DNA from: Paenibacillus xylanivorans
Lineage (GTDB): Bacteria; Bacillota; Bacilli; Paenibacillales; Paenibacillaceae
DNA: 54,309 nt
Assembly: GCF_001280595.1 (NCBI RefSeq)
Contig: NZ_LITU01000042.1
Span: 1-54,309 of the forward strand
Reading direction: 5' to 3'
Shown: piece by piece, positions 16,776-25,296 of the stretch
How positions within the stretch are numbered: the stretch's first letter is position 1
How the letters are laid out: each line of letters starts with the position of its first letter
The notes under the pieces: generated by a model
The model's database searches: none
The model's input: only the letters and a program-made list of their open reading frames with translations
Told to the model about the DNA's origin: nothing
Made by a program: the position numbers and the translations under genes

Positions 16776-16800
16776 TTAATGTCAACTAAGTTGACGTTAA
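16776..16800. promoter_or_regulatory. Palindromic operator candidate in the ABC operon leader
   Basis: GTCAACT-A-AGTTGAC is a perfect odd palindrome, extended on both sides by TTAA with one mismatched pair between (T on the left, G on the right). It lies about 30-55 bases after the expected transcription start, where a bound repressor could block elongation. No regulator can be named; LacI, GntR and MarR proteins use such sites. Confidence 0.5.
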
Positions 16801-16977
16801 TATTGCATTAAGAGATTAATCCTGCGTACGCTCAGGTCTAATCCATAAGGGAGGTGCAATTTCCTTACTGCCACGCTCATTAGTCAGTTATGCCGTTTAA
16901 GGATGGATGATTTCAAAAGGGGTAGCATGGTTAGGCAATGCAATAATCGGGAGACGACACGCGAAGGAGATGAAGGG

Positions 16978-18330
16978 ATGAAAAAGAAGGGTCTGGTATG
17001 GGCAATGTTGTTGATGATGGTCTGGGTTACTGCCTGCGGGAACAGCGGTGGTGCTGCTTCAGATGATCCCAATGCAGAAGATACGGTGACGGTATGGACT
17101 TATCCGGTGCATGGGACGTATGAAGATGAACTGAAGGATCTAATCGTTGATTTCAATAAAGAACACCCGAACATTACCGTGAAGACGGAAATGCTCTCCT
17201 GGGCGGAAGGGCCCAAAAAATTCGATGTCGCTCTGAACGCGGGTAACCCGCCGGATCTTTACTTTCATAGTGTAGACGGCACATATGTGAATACGGGATT
17301 GGCAATTGAGTTGGACAGCTACCTGACACCTGAAATCAAGGATGACTATCTGCCGGGTACGCTTGAATTGGGCCAGATCCAAGGGAAACAGTACGGACTG
17401 CCGTTGTATCAATTCCAATGGGCATGGGGCGGTAACAAACGCATCCTGGAGGAAGCGGGTATAGACTGGAAATCTATTCAGCAAAATGGCTGGACCTGGT
17501 CTGAATTCAACGCTGCCGCAGCCAAGCTGACCAAAACGTCGGATGGTGGGGCTAAACAGTATGCACTGGTTACCGATGGAACCTCTCTTGATTTCATTGA
17601 AATGCTGTCCCGAAGCAACGGCATGATTGACGTTCTTGACAAAGACGGCACATTCCAATGGAATGATGGCCGCATTCTGGATACGCTCTCTTTTATCAAA
17701 AACCTGATGGATCAAGGTTATATGCCGAAGGAAACGGCAGCTCTTGCTCCAGCGAAACGAACGGATATGTTCTACGCGGGTGAAACGGCACTCATCTCCA
17801 AAGCGATTCCTTATTATGATGTGATGATTCAGAACCGCAACAAGGATATTGATGATGGCAAGGTACAAGGGGAGAAAATTGATTTTGTCCTGCTGCCTGT
17901 ACCGCATAATGACGATCAACCTGCGGCGACAACGATGGGTGGCGAAGGGTATGTAGCCTTCAAGCAGAAGAAGGATAAAGGCGAGCAGCATGCCAAGAAT
18001 ACGTTCCTGGTCATGGAGGCGCTTAGTGGTGCCAAAGCAGGAAATTCGGCCAATGAATTGGCGCTCCCATTCGTAAGACAATCCCAGGTGGATCTGTTTA
18101 AAGGAAAAGAGCTTGGTCAACCAGATAACCTGGCTGCTGCGAAAGTAATGGCAGAGAATATCGCTATGCCGGTTGTACTGGAACTGGATATCGACAAAGC
18201 ATCACAGCAAAAACAATTCAAGGAACAAGTTGTGAAGCCTAACATTCAAGCGCTGTTCTCGGGTGAGAAAACACCGGAGCAGATCGCAGAAGACTTCAAG
18301 AACAAAGGCCAGCAAATGTTCGGACAATAA
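16978..18330 (+). CDS. Sugar-binding lipoprotein of CUT1-type ABC importer
   Basis: A 450-residue extracellular solute-binding protein (family 1). The signal peptide ends in the lipobox TACG near residue 22. The mature domain starts with DTVTVWTYPVHGTYEDELKD and has FNKEHPNITVKTEML, VALNAGNPPDLYFHS and YGLPLYQFQWAWGG, as in binders of oligosaccharides. The start at 16978 follows GAAGGAGATG; an upstream ATG at 16903 gives a poor N-terminus. It begins an operon with two permeases, an ATPase, a membrane protein, and NamZ- and NagZ-like hydrolases, so amino-sugar oligosaccharides or muropeptides are the likely cargo. That is inferred from context; the sequence itself does not show the ligand. Confidence 0.92.
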   Translation: MKKKGLVWAMLLMMVWVTACGNSGGAASDDPNAEDTVTVWTYPVHGTYEDELKDLIVDFNKEHPNITVKTEMLSWAEGPKKFDVALNAGNPPDLYFHSVDGTYVNTGLAIELDSYLTPEIKDDYLPGTLELGQIQGKQYGLPLYQFQWAWGGNKRILEEAGIDWKSIQQNGWTWSEFNAAAAKLTKTSDGGAKQYALVTDGTSLDFIEMLSRSNGMIDVLDKDGTFQWNDGRILDTLSFIKNLMDQGYMPKETAALAPAKRTDMFYAGETALISKAIPYYDVMIQNRNKDIDDGKVQGEKIDFVLLPVPHNDDQPAATTMGGEGYVAFKQKKDKGEQHAKNTFLVMEALSGAKAGNSANELALPFVRQSQVDLFKGKELGQPDNLAAAKVMAENIAMPVVLELDIDKASQQKQFKEQVVKPNIQALFSGEKTPEQIAEDFKNKGQQMFGQ

Positions 18331-18385
18331 TTCTGACCAATAAACATAACGCAAAACCACACTGATTAGGAGAGGAGGATTCGCC

Positions 18386-19309
18386 ATGCAGACCGCCCTT
18401 GCGCCAAAACCGTCTGTACCCCGGACTTCCCGGGTTGCCCGGTTTTGGCGAGACTACGGGTGGGCGTATTTGTTCATTTTGGCGCCTGTCCTGCTGTTTC
18501 TCATTTTCACACTGTATCCCGTACTGACGGCTCTCGTGATGAGCTTCCAGAAATACAACATCATGAATTCGACGTGGATTGGATTGGATAACTACGAGCG
18601 ACTGGTGAAGGATGAGACGTTCTGGAAGTCGATTAAGAACACACTTATCTTTACTGTAGGTACAGTACCAGTCAACATTCTCATTACATTTGTGCTGTCC
18701 TACTTTATCTTCCAAATGAAAAGCAAGTGGCAGACGTTCTTCAAAGCAACATTGTACCTGCCTGCGGTAGCATCGGGGGTAACCATCTCCATCGTATGGC
18801 TGGCGATCTTTGACCCGACGGATTCGGGTCTGTTGAACCGCTTCCTGGGCCTGTTCGGTCTTGATCCTGTGATTTGGTTGGGTCAGTCAGGTACGGCACT
18901 CTTTTCACTCATTCTGATGAACTGGCTCGGATCGCACGGCGCGGGTATCATTCTGTATCTGGCAGCCATGGGCGGTATCCCGAAATCGCTGTACGAAGCG
19001 GCGGATATTGATCATGCCAGCGGCTGGACTCAGTTCAGCAAGATTACATGGCCGTTGCTCAAACCAACGACACTGTATCTGCTTGTGACGGGTGTGATTA
19101 CGTCCTTCCAGGTGTTCATCTCGGTATATCTGATGACACAGGGTGGACCGAACTTTGCGACAACGACGATTGCTTATCTGATATACGAGACGGCATTCAA
19201 ATTTTATGAGTTCGGATTGGCTTCGGCACAGTCGTTCGTATTGGCGATCATCATCATTGTCATCTCCGTCATTCAGTTCAAATATTTCTCCAGCGATATT
19301 GAGTACTAA
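18386..19309 (+). CDS. ABC sugar permease, MalF/UgpA type
   Basis: A 307-residue inner-membrane permease with about six helices. It starts with a charged N-terminus (RVARFWRDYGWAYLF) and has the coupling-loop motif SLYEAADIDHASGWTQF (EAA...D/G pattern) that docks on the ATPase. The ribosome binding site is AGGAGAGGAGG upstream of 18386. It pairs with the permease at 19338. Confidence 0.95.
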   Translation: MQTALAPKPSVPRTSRVARFWRDYGWAYLFILAPVLLFLIFTLYPVLTALVMSFQKYNIMNSTWIGLDNYERLVKDETFWKSIKNTLIFTVGTVPVNILITFVLSYFIFQMKSKWQTFFKATLYLPAVASGVTISIVWLAIFDPTDSGLLNRFLGLFGLDPVIWLGQSGTALFSLILMNWLGSHGAGIILYLAAMGGIPKSLYEAADIDHASGWTQFSKITWPLLKPTTLYLLVTGVITSFQVFISVYLMTQGGPNFATTTIAYLIYETAFKFYEFGLASAQSFVLAIIIIVISVIQFKYFSSDIEY

Positions 19310-19337
19310 GCACGTTGCATTAAGCATCCGGGGGTGA

Positions 19338-20180
19338 ATGAAATCCATGAAATCAACACAGAAAAAGACACTGCTCGTCGTTGCATCCATTCTGTTGGTG
19401 GCCTGGGCGCTGGTGACGGTCATTCCGATGTATTGGATGCTCGTCGGTTCGGTGCAGGATAGCGCGATGTCGGCTTCATTTAGACCGCAGATGATTCCGG
19501 AGCAGTTGTCGTTATCACCATATGAGCGCTTTTTTGCCAAAACCGATGCCTGGCGCTGGCTATATAACTCGCTCCTTATCGCGGTCATTCTGACCGTGAC
19601 GAATGTGTTCTTCGCCTCCCTGGCGGGATATGCGTTCGCCAAATTGAAGTTTCCGGGGAGCCAGGCGGTATTCTGGACTCTGCTGGGTACCATGATGATT
19701 CCGGCACAGGTAACGCTGATTCCTTTGTACATTCTGATGGTCAACGTGTTTGACCTGGGGGATACGTATACAGCCATTATTCTGCCTGCTGCCGTCAGTG
19801 TGGGCAATATCTTCTTGATGAAACAGTTCATGTCAACACTGCCTACATCGCTGATTCATGCGGCACGGATTGATGCATGCAGCGAGTTCGGCATCTTCTG
19901 GAAAGTGATTTTGCCGATGGCGAAGCCGGGGATCGCGGTGCTGGCGATTTTCACGTTTGTCGCTTCATGGAACGAATTTTTCTGGCCGTTCCTCATTACC
20001 AATTCCAACGAGATGCGCACCGTTCAGGTGGGGTTGGCCTCGTTCGTATTTGCCGAATCAACGGACTTCGGTGCAATGATGGCAGGGGCGACGATTGGTG
20101 CGCTGCCAATGATCATTCTGTTTTTCTCGCTGCAACGCTATTTCTTACAGGGCATTACGATTGGTGCAGTAAAAGGTTAA
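19338..20180 (+). CDS. ABC sugar permease, MalG/UgpE type
   Basis: A 280-residue permease with six helices, the second half of the CUT1 channel. The coupling loop reads SLIHAARIDACSEFGIFWKV, and the C-terminal segment ends in FFSLQRYFLQGITIGAVKG, the typical family ending. GGGGGTGA lies just before the ATG at 19338; a second in-frame ATG at 19347 is also possible. Confidence 0.95.
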   Translation: MKSMKSTQKKTLLVVASILLVAWALVTVIPMYWMLVGSVQDSAMSASFRPQMIPEQLSLSPYERFFAKTDAWRWLYNSLLIAVILTVTNVFFASLAGYAFAKLKFPGSQAVFWTLLGTMMIPAQVTLIPLYILMVNVFDLGDTYTAIILPAAVSVGNIFLMKQFMSTLPTSLIHAARIDACSEFGIFWKVILPMAKPGIAVLAIFTFVASWNEFFWPFLITNSNEMRTVQVGLASFVFAESTDFGAMMAGATIGALPMIILFFSLQRYFLQGITIGAVKG

Positions 20181-20229
20181 GGTGAACGGTTAGTTCAGGA
20201 CAAGCGACAACGTAAAGGGGGATCTACCT

Positions 20230-21339
20230 ATGGCACGCGTGGAGTTTCGCCAAGTGCGCAAAGAATTCAAAGACGATCATAAAGGAACGTTCACGGCTGT
20301 GGCCGGTTCGGACTTTGTTATAGAAGATAAGGAATTCGTGGTTTTTGTGGGTCCTTCGGGCTGTGGTAAGACGACGTCACTGCGGATGATTGCGGGACTG
20401 GAAAAACAGACGAGTGGCGACATTGTCATCGGGGAACGGGTCGTGAACGATCTGCATCCGAAGGATCGCGATATCGCGATGGTATTTCAGGATTATGCGC
20501 TTTATCCGCATATGACGATCCGCGAAAATCTGTCCTTTGGCCTAAAAAATCTCAAGAAGTCAAAGTCCTTTATTGATGAACAGGTACAGAACGCAGCCTC
20601 CATTCTTGGGCTGGAAGCGATGCTGGAGCGCAAACCGCGCGAGCTGTCCGGTGGTCAGCGCCAACGTGTGGCGGTGGGGCGGGCAATCGTCCGTGATCCG
20701 CAGGTATTCCTGTTCGACGAACCGCTCTCCAATCTGGATGCCAAGCTGCGGGTGCAGATGCGGGTGGAATTGGGTGAGCTGCACAAACGACTCGGTGCCA
20801 CGATTGTATACGTAACGCATGATCAGGTGGAGGCCATGACACTTGGGGAGCGCATCGTGGTCATGAATCATGGAGATATACAGCAGGTGGCTTCACCGAA
20901 AGTATTGTATGCGAGTCCACGTAATATGTTTGTTGCCGGATTTATCGGTTCCCCAGCGATGAATTTCATTGATGCCCGGATTGAAGGCACGCAGGTTGTT
21001 GTGGAGGGGGCATCATTCACCCTGCCAGAGGATGTACTCGCTCGTCTTCAGAGCTATCAAGGTAAACCGGTGATTATGGGTCTGCGTCCAGAGCATATTT
21101 TTGGTGACGACGTCGCTCCGAATATTCCGACAGACCATATGCTGCAGGCGCGGGTTCAGGTTGTAGAGCATTTGGGCTCCGAGAATCTGGTGTATTTCCA
21201 TTCGGGTGCCCGTACCGTTACGTCCAAGGTTCACCCGGAAACACATGCTTATGTAGGAATGGACAAAAATTTTGTACTGGACCTGCGTAAGGCGCACTTT
21301 TTTGACCCGGAGACGGAACTGGCGATTGGACGGGAATAA
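20230..21339 (+). CDS. ABC sugar importer ATPase (MsmX/UgpC type)
   Basis: A 369-residue ATPase. It shows Walker A GPSGCGKTTS, Q-loop VFQDYALYPHMT, signature LSGGQRQR, Walker B VFLFDEP with LSNLDAKLR, and the switch motif YVTHDQVEAMTLG. A C-terminal OB/TOBE region follows (residues ~235-369). In Bacillus one MsmX often serves several sugar importers; here the importer has its own copy within the operon, 49 bases after the second permease. Confidence 0.95.
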   Translation: MARVEFRQVRKEFKDDHKGTFTAVAGSDFVIEDKEFVVFVGPSGCGKTTSLRMIAGLEKQTSGDIVIGERVVNDLHPKDRDIAMVFQDYALYPHMTIRENLSFGLKNLKKSKSFIDEQVQNAASILGLEAMLERKPRELSGGQRQRVAVGRAIVRDPQVFLFDEPLSNLDAKLRVQMRVELGELHKRLGATIVYVTHDQVEAMTLGERIVVMNHGDIQQVASPKVLYASPRNMFVAGFIGSPAMNFIDARIEGTQVVVEGASFTLPEDVLARLQSYQGKPVIMGLRPEHIFGDDVAPNIPTDHMLQARVQVVEHLGSENLVYFHSGARTVTSKVHPETHAYVGMDKNFVLDLRKAHFFDPETELAIGRE

Positions 21340-21360
21340 GCTATATCAGCTGAATCAGAG

Positions 21361-21513
21361 ATTTTACACTGTACCACTGCGCAGTCAGAACCATCTTCCG
21401 ATCGCAGTTATCCCCAGATTTTTTGAATCCCTTATACAAAGGGGAAATCCGGGGATAAAGTCGAACGCTTCGCTTCTCCAGATTGGTTCTGCCTTCTCCG
21501 TTATCGTGTAAAT
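21361..21513. repeat. Nested ~150-bp palindromic element
   Basis: The gap between the ATPase and the membrane-protein gene folds into one long imperfect hairpin with four matched tiers from outside in: ATTTTACAC/GTGTAAAT (ends), CAGAACCA-TCT/AGATTGGTTCTG, TTATCCCC with GATTT / AAATC with GGGGATAA, and CCCTT/AAGGG at the tip around ATACA. It has no T-run, so it is not an ordinary terminator. It could be a short non-autonomous (MITE- or REP-like) element or an mRNA processing hairpin inside the operon. No second copy is seen in this window. Confidence 0.6.
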
Positions 21514-21547
21514 GTTTAGTCCAACTTATATAGAAGGGAGAATGAAA

Positions 21548-22258
21548 ATGCGTAAGCTGAGTGAAGTGTTGGTCAAGTCGGGGGCGGAAATATATCGGGA
21601 TATTATTCCGGTGGCCCTATACAGTGTTGTCAGCTCCATCGTGCTGGTACCCATTCTGATGTTTGCCCCGCTGCCAATCGCGGTGCTGCTTTTGGCCGTG
21701 ATTTATATGCCAATCCTGTTCGGTGTCAGTTATGCCGTACATCACAGGCTGGAACGCAAGGAACGCCGCAATGGGCTTAAGGATATCTGGAACGGAACGA
21801 TGAAGGGATTCATCCCGGGAGGGGCAGTAGGTGTGCTTTTCGCCGTGCTTGGCTTCATTCTGTGGTCAACCTGGTGGTATTACGGCGGACAGGGCGGGAT
21901 TACAGGCACAGCGGTGAGTATGTTCCAAACGTTCTTCGTCCTCATGGCGCTGATGTCGCAGTTCTATACCTGGCAGCTCGTTCTGCAAAAGAACATGGGC
22001 ATCATTCAGGCAATGGGGGAAAGTGTGAAGCTATTCTTCCGTCATCCGGGGTACACGATGGGAGCCTGTTTTCAGGCGCTGTGTCTGACGGCTCTGCTGA
22101 TGCTGACGGTTGTTGGATACGGGGCACTGTTCTCGGGCATGTTTGCCATCTATCAGCATAAGGTCGCCCTTAATGTACTGGAACCCGAAGAGGAACCATC
22201 CACATCTGGCGGCAATGACCACCAGCATACAGGGTGGGTAAGCCAGGGGAATGTGTAA
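21548..22258 (+). CDS. Membrane protein of the salvage operon, unassigned
   Basis: A 236-residue protein with about five membrane helices (for example SSIVLVPILMFAPLPIAVLL, then a helix containing WSTWWYYG) and an acidic, Ser/Gly/His-rich C-terminal tail. It is of the general kind found beside ABC sugar importers in Paenibacillus (YesL/DUF624-like in organisation), but I do not recognise the family with confidence. The start is the ATG at 21548, seven bases after GAAGGGAG; an ATG at 21542 is too close to it. Its stop overlaps the next start by one base (TAATG), so it is translationally coupled to the NamZ-like gene. A role in sugar uptake or wall handling is plausible but unproven. Confidence 0.75.
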   Translation: MRKLSEVLVKSGAEIYRDIIPVALYSVVSSIVLVPILMFAPLPIAVLLLAVIYMPILFGVSYAVHHRLERKERRNGLKDIWNGTMKGFIPGGAVGVLFAVLGFILWSTWWYYGGQGGITGTAVSMFQTFFVLMALMSQFYTWQLVLQKNMGIIQAMGESVKLFFRHPGYTMGACFQALCLTALLMLTVVGYGALFSGMFAIYQHKVALNVLEPEEEPSTSGGNDHQHTGWVSQGNV

Positions 22259-23424
22259 TGGGCGTCAGAACTGGAACGGATCTATTGTCCAAGGGATTAT
22301 CCCACCCGTGGTTAACGGATACACGAATTGGCCTGATGACGAATCCAACCGGAATTACCGCCGATTTTATCTCAACAGTGGATGTGTGCGCCGCATTGTA
22401 CGGTGTCGAGCTGACAGCTCTCTATGCCTGTGAGCATGGACTGGATGGTGAGCTTCAGGCTGGTGTCCGATTCGGGGATAAGGTGCACCCACGTCTCGGC
22501 ATTCCAGTGTTCAGCCTCTATAGTGAACACAAGAAACCCACGCCTGCAATGCTGGCTGAGGTGGATACCGTATTGTATGACATCCAGGATGTGGGTGTCC
22601 GGTATTACACCTATGCATCGACCTTGTTTCATATGATGGAGGCCTGTGCTGAAACGGGCAAACGACTGCTCGTGCTGGACCGCCCCAATCCGTTGGGTGG
22701 AGATATGGTGGAAGGAGGCGTGCTGAGCGAGGGGTATGAATCACTCGTTGGCGCTTGGCGTGTTCCCGTCCGCACCGGATTGACGGTCGGTGAGCTGGCC
22801 CTGCTGGTGAACAGCGAGATGGAGGTGCCCTGCAATCTGGATGTAATTTCGATGGAAGGATGGCAGCGCTCCATGGAGTTTACGGACTGCGATTTGCCCT
22901 GGATGCTGCCTTCTCCCAATATGCCTACACTGGACAGTGTGCGGGTGTATGCAGGTACGTGTCTGTTTGAAGGTACCAATGTATCGGAGGGCAGAGGCAC
23001 GACCCGCCCATTTGAGTGGATTGGAGCACCGTGGGTAGATGGTGAACGACTGGCGGAACGCTTTCGTGATCATCAAGTGGAGGGAGTGCATGTGCACCCA
23101 GTGTACATGTCGCCGACTTTTTCCAAACATGCAGGGGAGTTGTGCGGGGGTGTAAGGATATTCGTGACGGACAGTAGCGTATTCAGACCAGTAGATACGG
23201 GTATGGTGCTTTTGCATGAACTGGCATCGCTCTATCCGGAGCAATTTCGCTGGTTGGAGCCACCGCAGGCGGGTTCGCGCTATTTTATTGATTTGTTGAC
23301 CGGAGGCAGGAAAGTCAGGGAAATTATACATGACCGAGTGGAAGTAACTCACTTAATTAAATCGTGGAAAGTACAAGCAGAGGAATGGAAGGAGCGGCGG
23401 AAGCCGTTTTTGCTATATCTATAA
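22258..23424 (+). CDS. namZ: NamZ-like exo-beta-N-acetylmuramidase (GH171, former DUF1343)
   Basis: A 388-residue member of the DUF1343/YbbC family. In Bacillus subtilis this enzyme, NamZ, removes MurNAc from the non-reducing end of peptidoglycan glycans. Family landmarks are RIGLMTNPTGI near residue 25, LYACEHGLDGELQAG, VDTVLYDIQDVGVRYYTYAST, LLVLDRPNPLGG, the region before LPWMLPSPNMPTLDS, and FEGTNVSEGRGTTRPFEW. The start at 22258 follows AGGGGA and overlaps the previous stop. The N-terminus (GVRTGTDLLSKGLSHPWL) has no signal peptide, unlike the secreted B. subtilis enzyme, so it is predicted to act in the cytoplasm. It is followed by the NagZ-like gene, as in the B. subtilis ybbC-ybbD order. 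Confidence 0.9.
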   Translation: MGVRTGTDLLSKGLSHPWLTDTRIGLMTNPTGITADFISTVDVCAALYGVELTALYACEHGLDGELQAGVRFGDKVHPRLGIPVFSLYSEHKKPTPAMLAEVDTVLYDIQDVGVRYYTYASTLFHMMEACAETGKRLLVLDRPNPLGGDMVEGGVLSEGYESLVGAWRVPVRTGLTVGELALLVNSEMEVPCNLDVISMEGWQRSMEFTDCDLPWMLPSPNMPTLDSVRVYAGTCLFEGTNVSEGRGTTRPFEWIGAPWVDGERLAERFRDHQVEGVHVHPVYMSPTFSKHAGELCGGVRIFVTDSSVFRPVDTGMVLLHELASLYPEQFRWLEPPQAGSRYFIDLLTGGRKVREIIHDRVEVTHLIKSWKVQAEEWKERRKPFLLYL

Positions 23425-23491
23425 AAGTAAGGTCCATGAGAAGAATATCTTGTAATAATGGATGCTTGGTATTGGGAGGAGGAGGCATGGA

Positions 23492-25177
23492 ATGAGTGGG
23501 CAAAACGAGCTGTACCCGGTGAAGCTGGAGCAGATGACTCTGCGTGAGAAAATCGGTCAAATGCTGCTTTGCGGCTTTCATGGCACCGAAGCTGCTGGTG
23601 ATGTGGATGACTTTCTCCGAAAGTATCCCATCGGCGGCGTAATCTACTTTGCACGCAATGTGGAATCGCCGGAGCAGGTAGAGCGACTATCATCGGGGCT
23701 GCAACAAATTGCTGTAGACAGCGGTAATATACCGCTCTGGATATCCATTGACCAGGAGGGCGGCATGGTGGCCCGGGTTACTGAAGGGATTGCCCTGATG
23801 CCGGGACAGATGGCGATTGCCGCAGCAGGTTCCATCGAGGATGCATACCAGGCAGCCTACATCAGTGGTGTGGAGCTAAGATCCATGGGCATTAACATGA
23901 ACTTCGCTCCGGTCCTGGATATAAACAACAATGCCGCCAATCCGGTAATTGGTGTGCGCTCATTTGGGGAATCACCGCAGTCCGTGGCAGACTATGGAGC
24001 CAAGAGCATTGCAGGAGTACAGGATGCTGGCATTTCCGCGACAGCCAAACATTTCCCGGGGCACGGGGATACCGATACGGATTCACATCTGGATCTCCCG
24101 GTCATCACCCATACTCGGGAACGGGTAGAGCATGTGGAACTGCTTCCGTTTCGGGCTGCCATAGCGGCAGGTGTCGATGCGATGATGTCGGCACATATTT
24201 ATTTTCCGGCTCTGGAGCCGGAGCGTCTGCCTGTAACGCTATCGCGAGCCGTGTTAAGCGGATTGCTTCGTCAGGAACTGGGTTATGAAGGTATGATTGT
24301 AACGGATTGTATGGAGATGGACGCGATTGCCGCCAACTATGGCACTGTCGATGCAGCTGTGATGGCGGTGGAGGCTGGCGCAGATCTGGTGTTGATCAGC
24401 CACACAGATCATCTTCAGGCAGGGGCGTTTGAAGCGCTGCTAGCAGCCGTGCAGAGCGGGCGAATCAGTGAGGCTCGCATCGACGAATCCGTAACTCGGT
24501 TGCTGAAGTACAAGGCGAAACGAGGTCTGCTGGAGAATGGAATGGGCGCAGGTAATGATGAAGTGCATGATGAGGTAGCGACTTCGCTCTTCGCTGAGGC
24601 ATTAACTGATCCAGCTTCATTCAAGCACCAAGAGCGTAACCATTCGTTACACCAAGAGGTGGCCCGACGAATCAGTGAGAATAGTATCACGCTGGTGCGT
24701 GACCAGCTGAATATGCTGCCTTTGAAGCCGGAACGTACGCTGGTCATAACGGTTACTACAGCTGTGACGACGATTGCCGACGAACAGCTGACTCAGGTGG
24801 TGACTCTAGGCTCCGCTTTGTCGCATTGCAGTCTGGATGTGGTTGATTTAACCGTCACACCAGAGGAAGTTGCCATTCGTTCTGCCCGTCTGCTTCAATC
24901 TGCGGAAGAGGATGATATTCGGCAGATTGTGGTGGGGACCTATAATGCGGGGAGCCCTTCCGGCGATCCGCAGTGCAGGTTGATCGGCTGGCTACAGCAA
25001 TTGGGCAAGCCGCTGGTTGTTGTGGCGCTCCGCAGTCCCTATGATCTGCTGGCAATCCCGGAGGTGCAGGTCTATGTAGCGGCTTACGAGAGCCGCCCGC
25101 TTGCTATGGATAGCGCCGCTCGGGCGCTGATGGGGCGTATTCCTTTTGCCGGGAAGCTTCCTGTATCCATAAAATAG
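23492..25177 (+). CDS. nagZ: NagZ-like beta-N-acetylglucosaminidase (GH3)
   Basis: A 561-residue GH3 enzyme expected to release terminal GlcNAc from muropeptides or from GlcNAc-MurNAc. The N-terminal barrel has LREKIGQMLLCGFHG, PLWISIDQEGGMVARV, and the substrate-binding loop KHFPGHGDTDTDSHLDLP that carries the Asp-His pair typical of NagZ. The likely nucleophile is the Asp in IVTDCMEMDAI. A second alpha/beta domain follows (~390-561), as in the two-domain Bacillus form. The start at 23492 follows GGAGGAGGAGG. No signal peptide is visible, which points to intracellular action. It is the last gene of the importer operon, ended by the terminator at 25229. Confidence 0.92.
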   Translation: MSGQNELYPVKLEQMTLREKIGQMLLCGFHGTEAAGDVDDFLRKYPIGGVIYFARNVESPEQVERLSSGLQQIAVDSGNIPLWISIDQEGGMVARVTEGIALMPGQMAIAAAGSIEDAYQAAYISGVELRSMGINMNFAPVLDINNNAANPVIGVRSFGESPQSVADYGAKSIAGVQDAGISATAKHFPGHGDTDTDSHLDLPVITHTRERVEHVELLPFRAAIAAGVDAMMSAHIYFPALEPERLPVTLSRAVLSGLLRQELGYEGMIVTDCMEMDAIAANYGTVDAAVMAVEAGADLVLISHTDHLQAGAFEALLAAVQSGRISEARIDESVTRLLKYKAKRGLLENGMGAGNDEVHDEVATSLFAEALTDPASFKHQERNHSLHQEVARRISENSITLVRDQLNMLPLKPERTLVITVTTAVTTIADEQLTQVVTLGSALSHCSLDVVDLTVTPEEVAIRSARLLQSAEEDDIRQIVVGTYNAGSPSGDPQCRLIGWLQQLGKPLVVVALRSPYDLLAIPEVQVYVAAYESRPLAMDSAARALMGRIPFAGKLPVSIK

Positions 25178-25228
25178 ACAGACGTTAAACGACGAGCGAA
25201 GCGAAATTGAGATTCTCTTTACGAAGAC

Positions 25229-25280
25229 ACATATAGAAGAAGGGGCGTTCCTTTAATGGACCGTCCCTTCTTCTATATAT
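25229..25280. terminator. Bidirectional terminator between nagZ and the AmiE-like gene
   Basis: ATATAGAAGAAGGG pairs with CCCTTCTTCTATAT, extended by GCG/CGT-type pairs, around TTTAATG. It serves the converging genes. Confidence 0.85.
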
Positions 25281-25296
25281 ATCAAGTAATTAAAAA

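Noticed and set aside
17140..18120. A 326-residue open frame on the minus strand within the sugar-binding lipoprotein gene
   Set aside because: It is a shadow of the real gene: no ribosome binding site, no recognisable motifs, and the plus-strand frame has a full lipoprotein pattern.
18905..19831. A long minus-strand frame across the two permease genes
   Set aside because: It spans two clear permease genes on the other strand and has no start signals.
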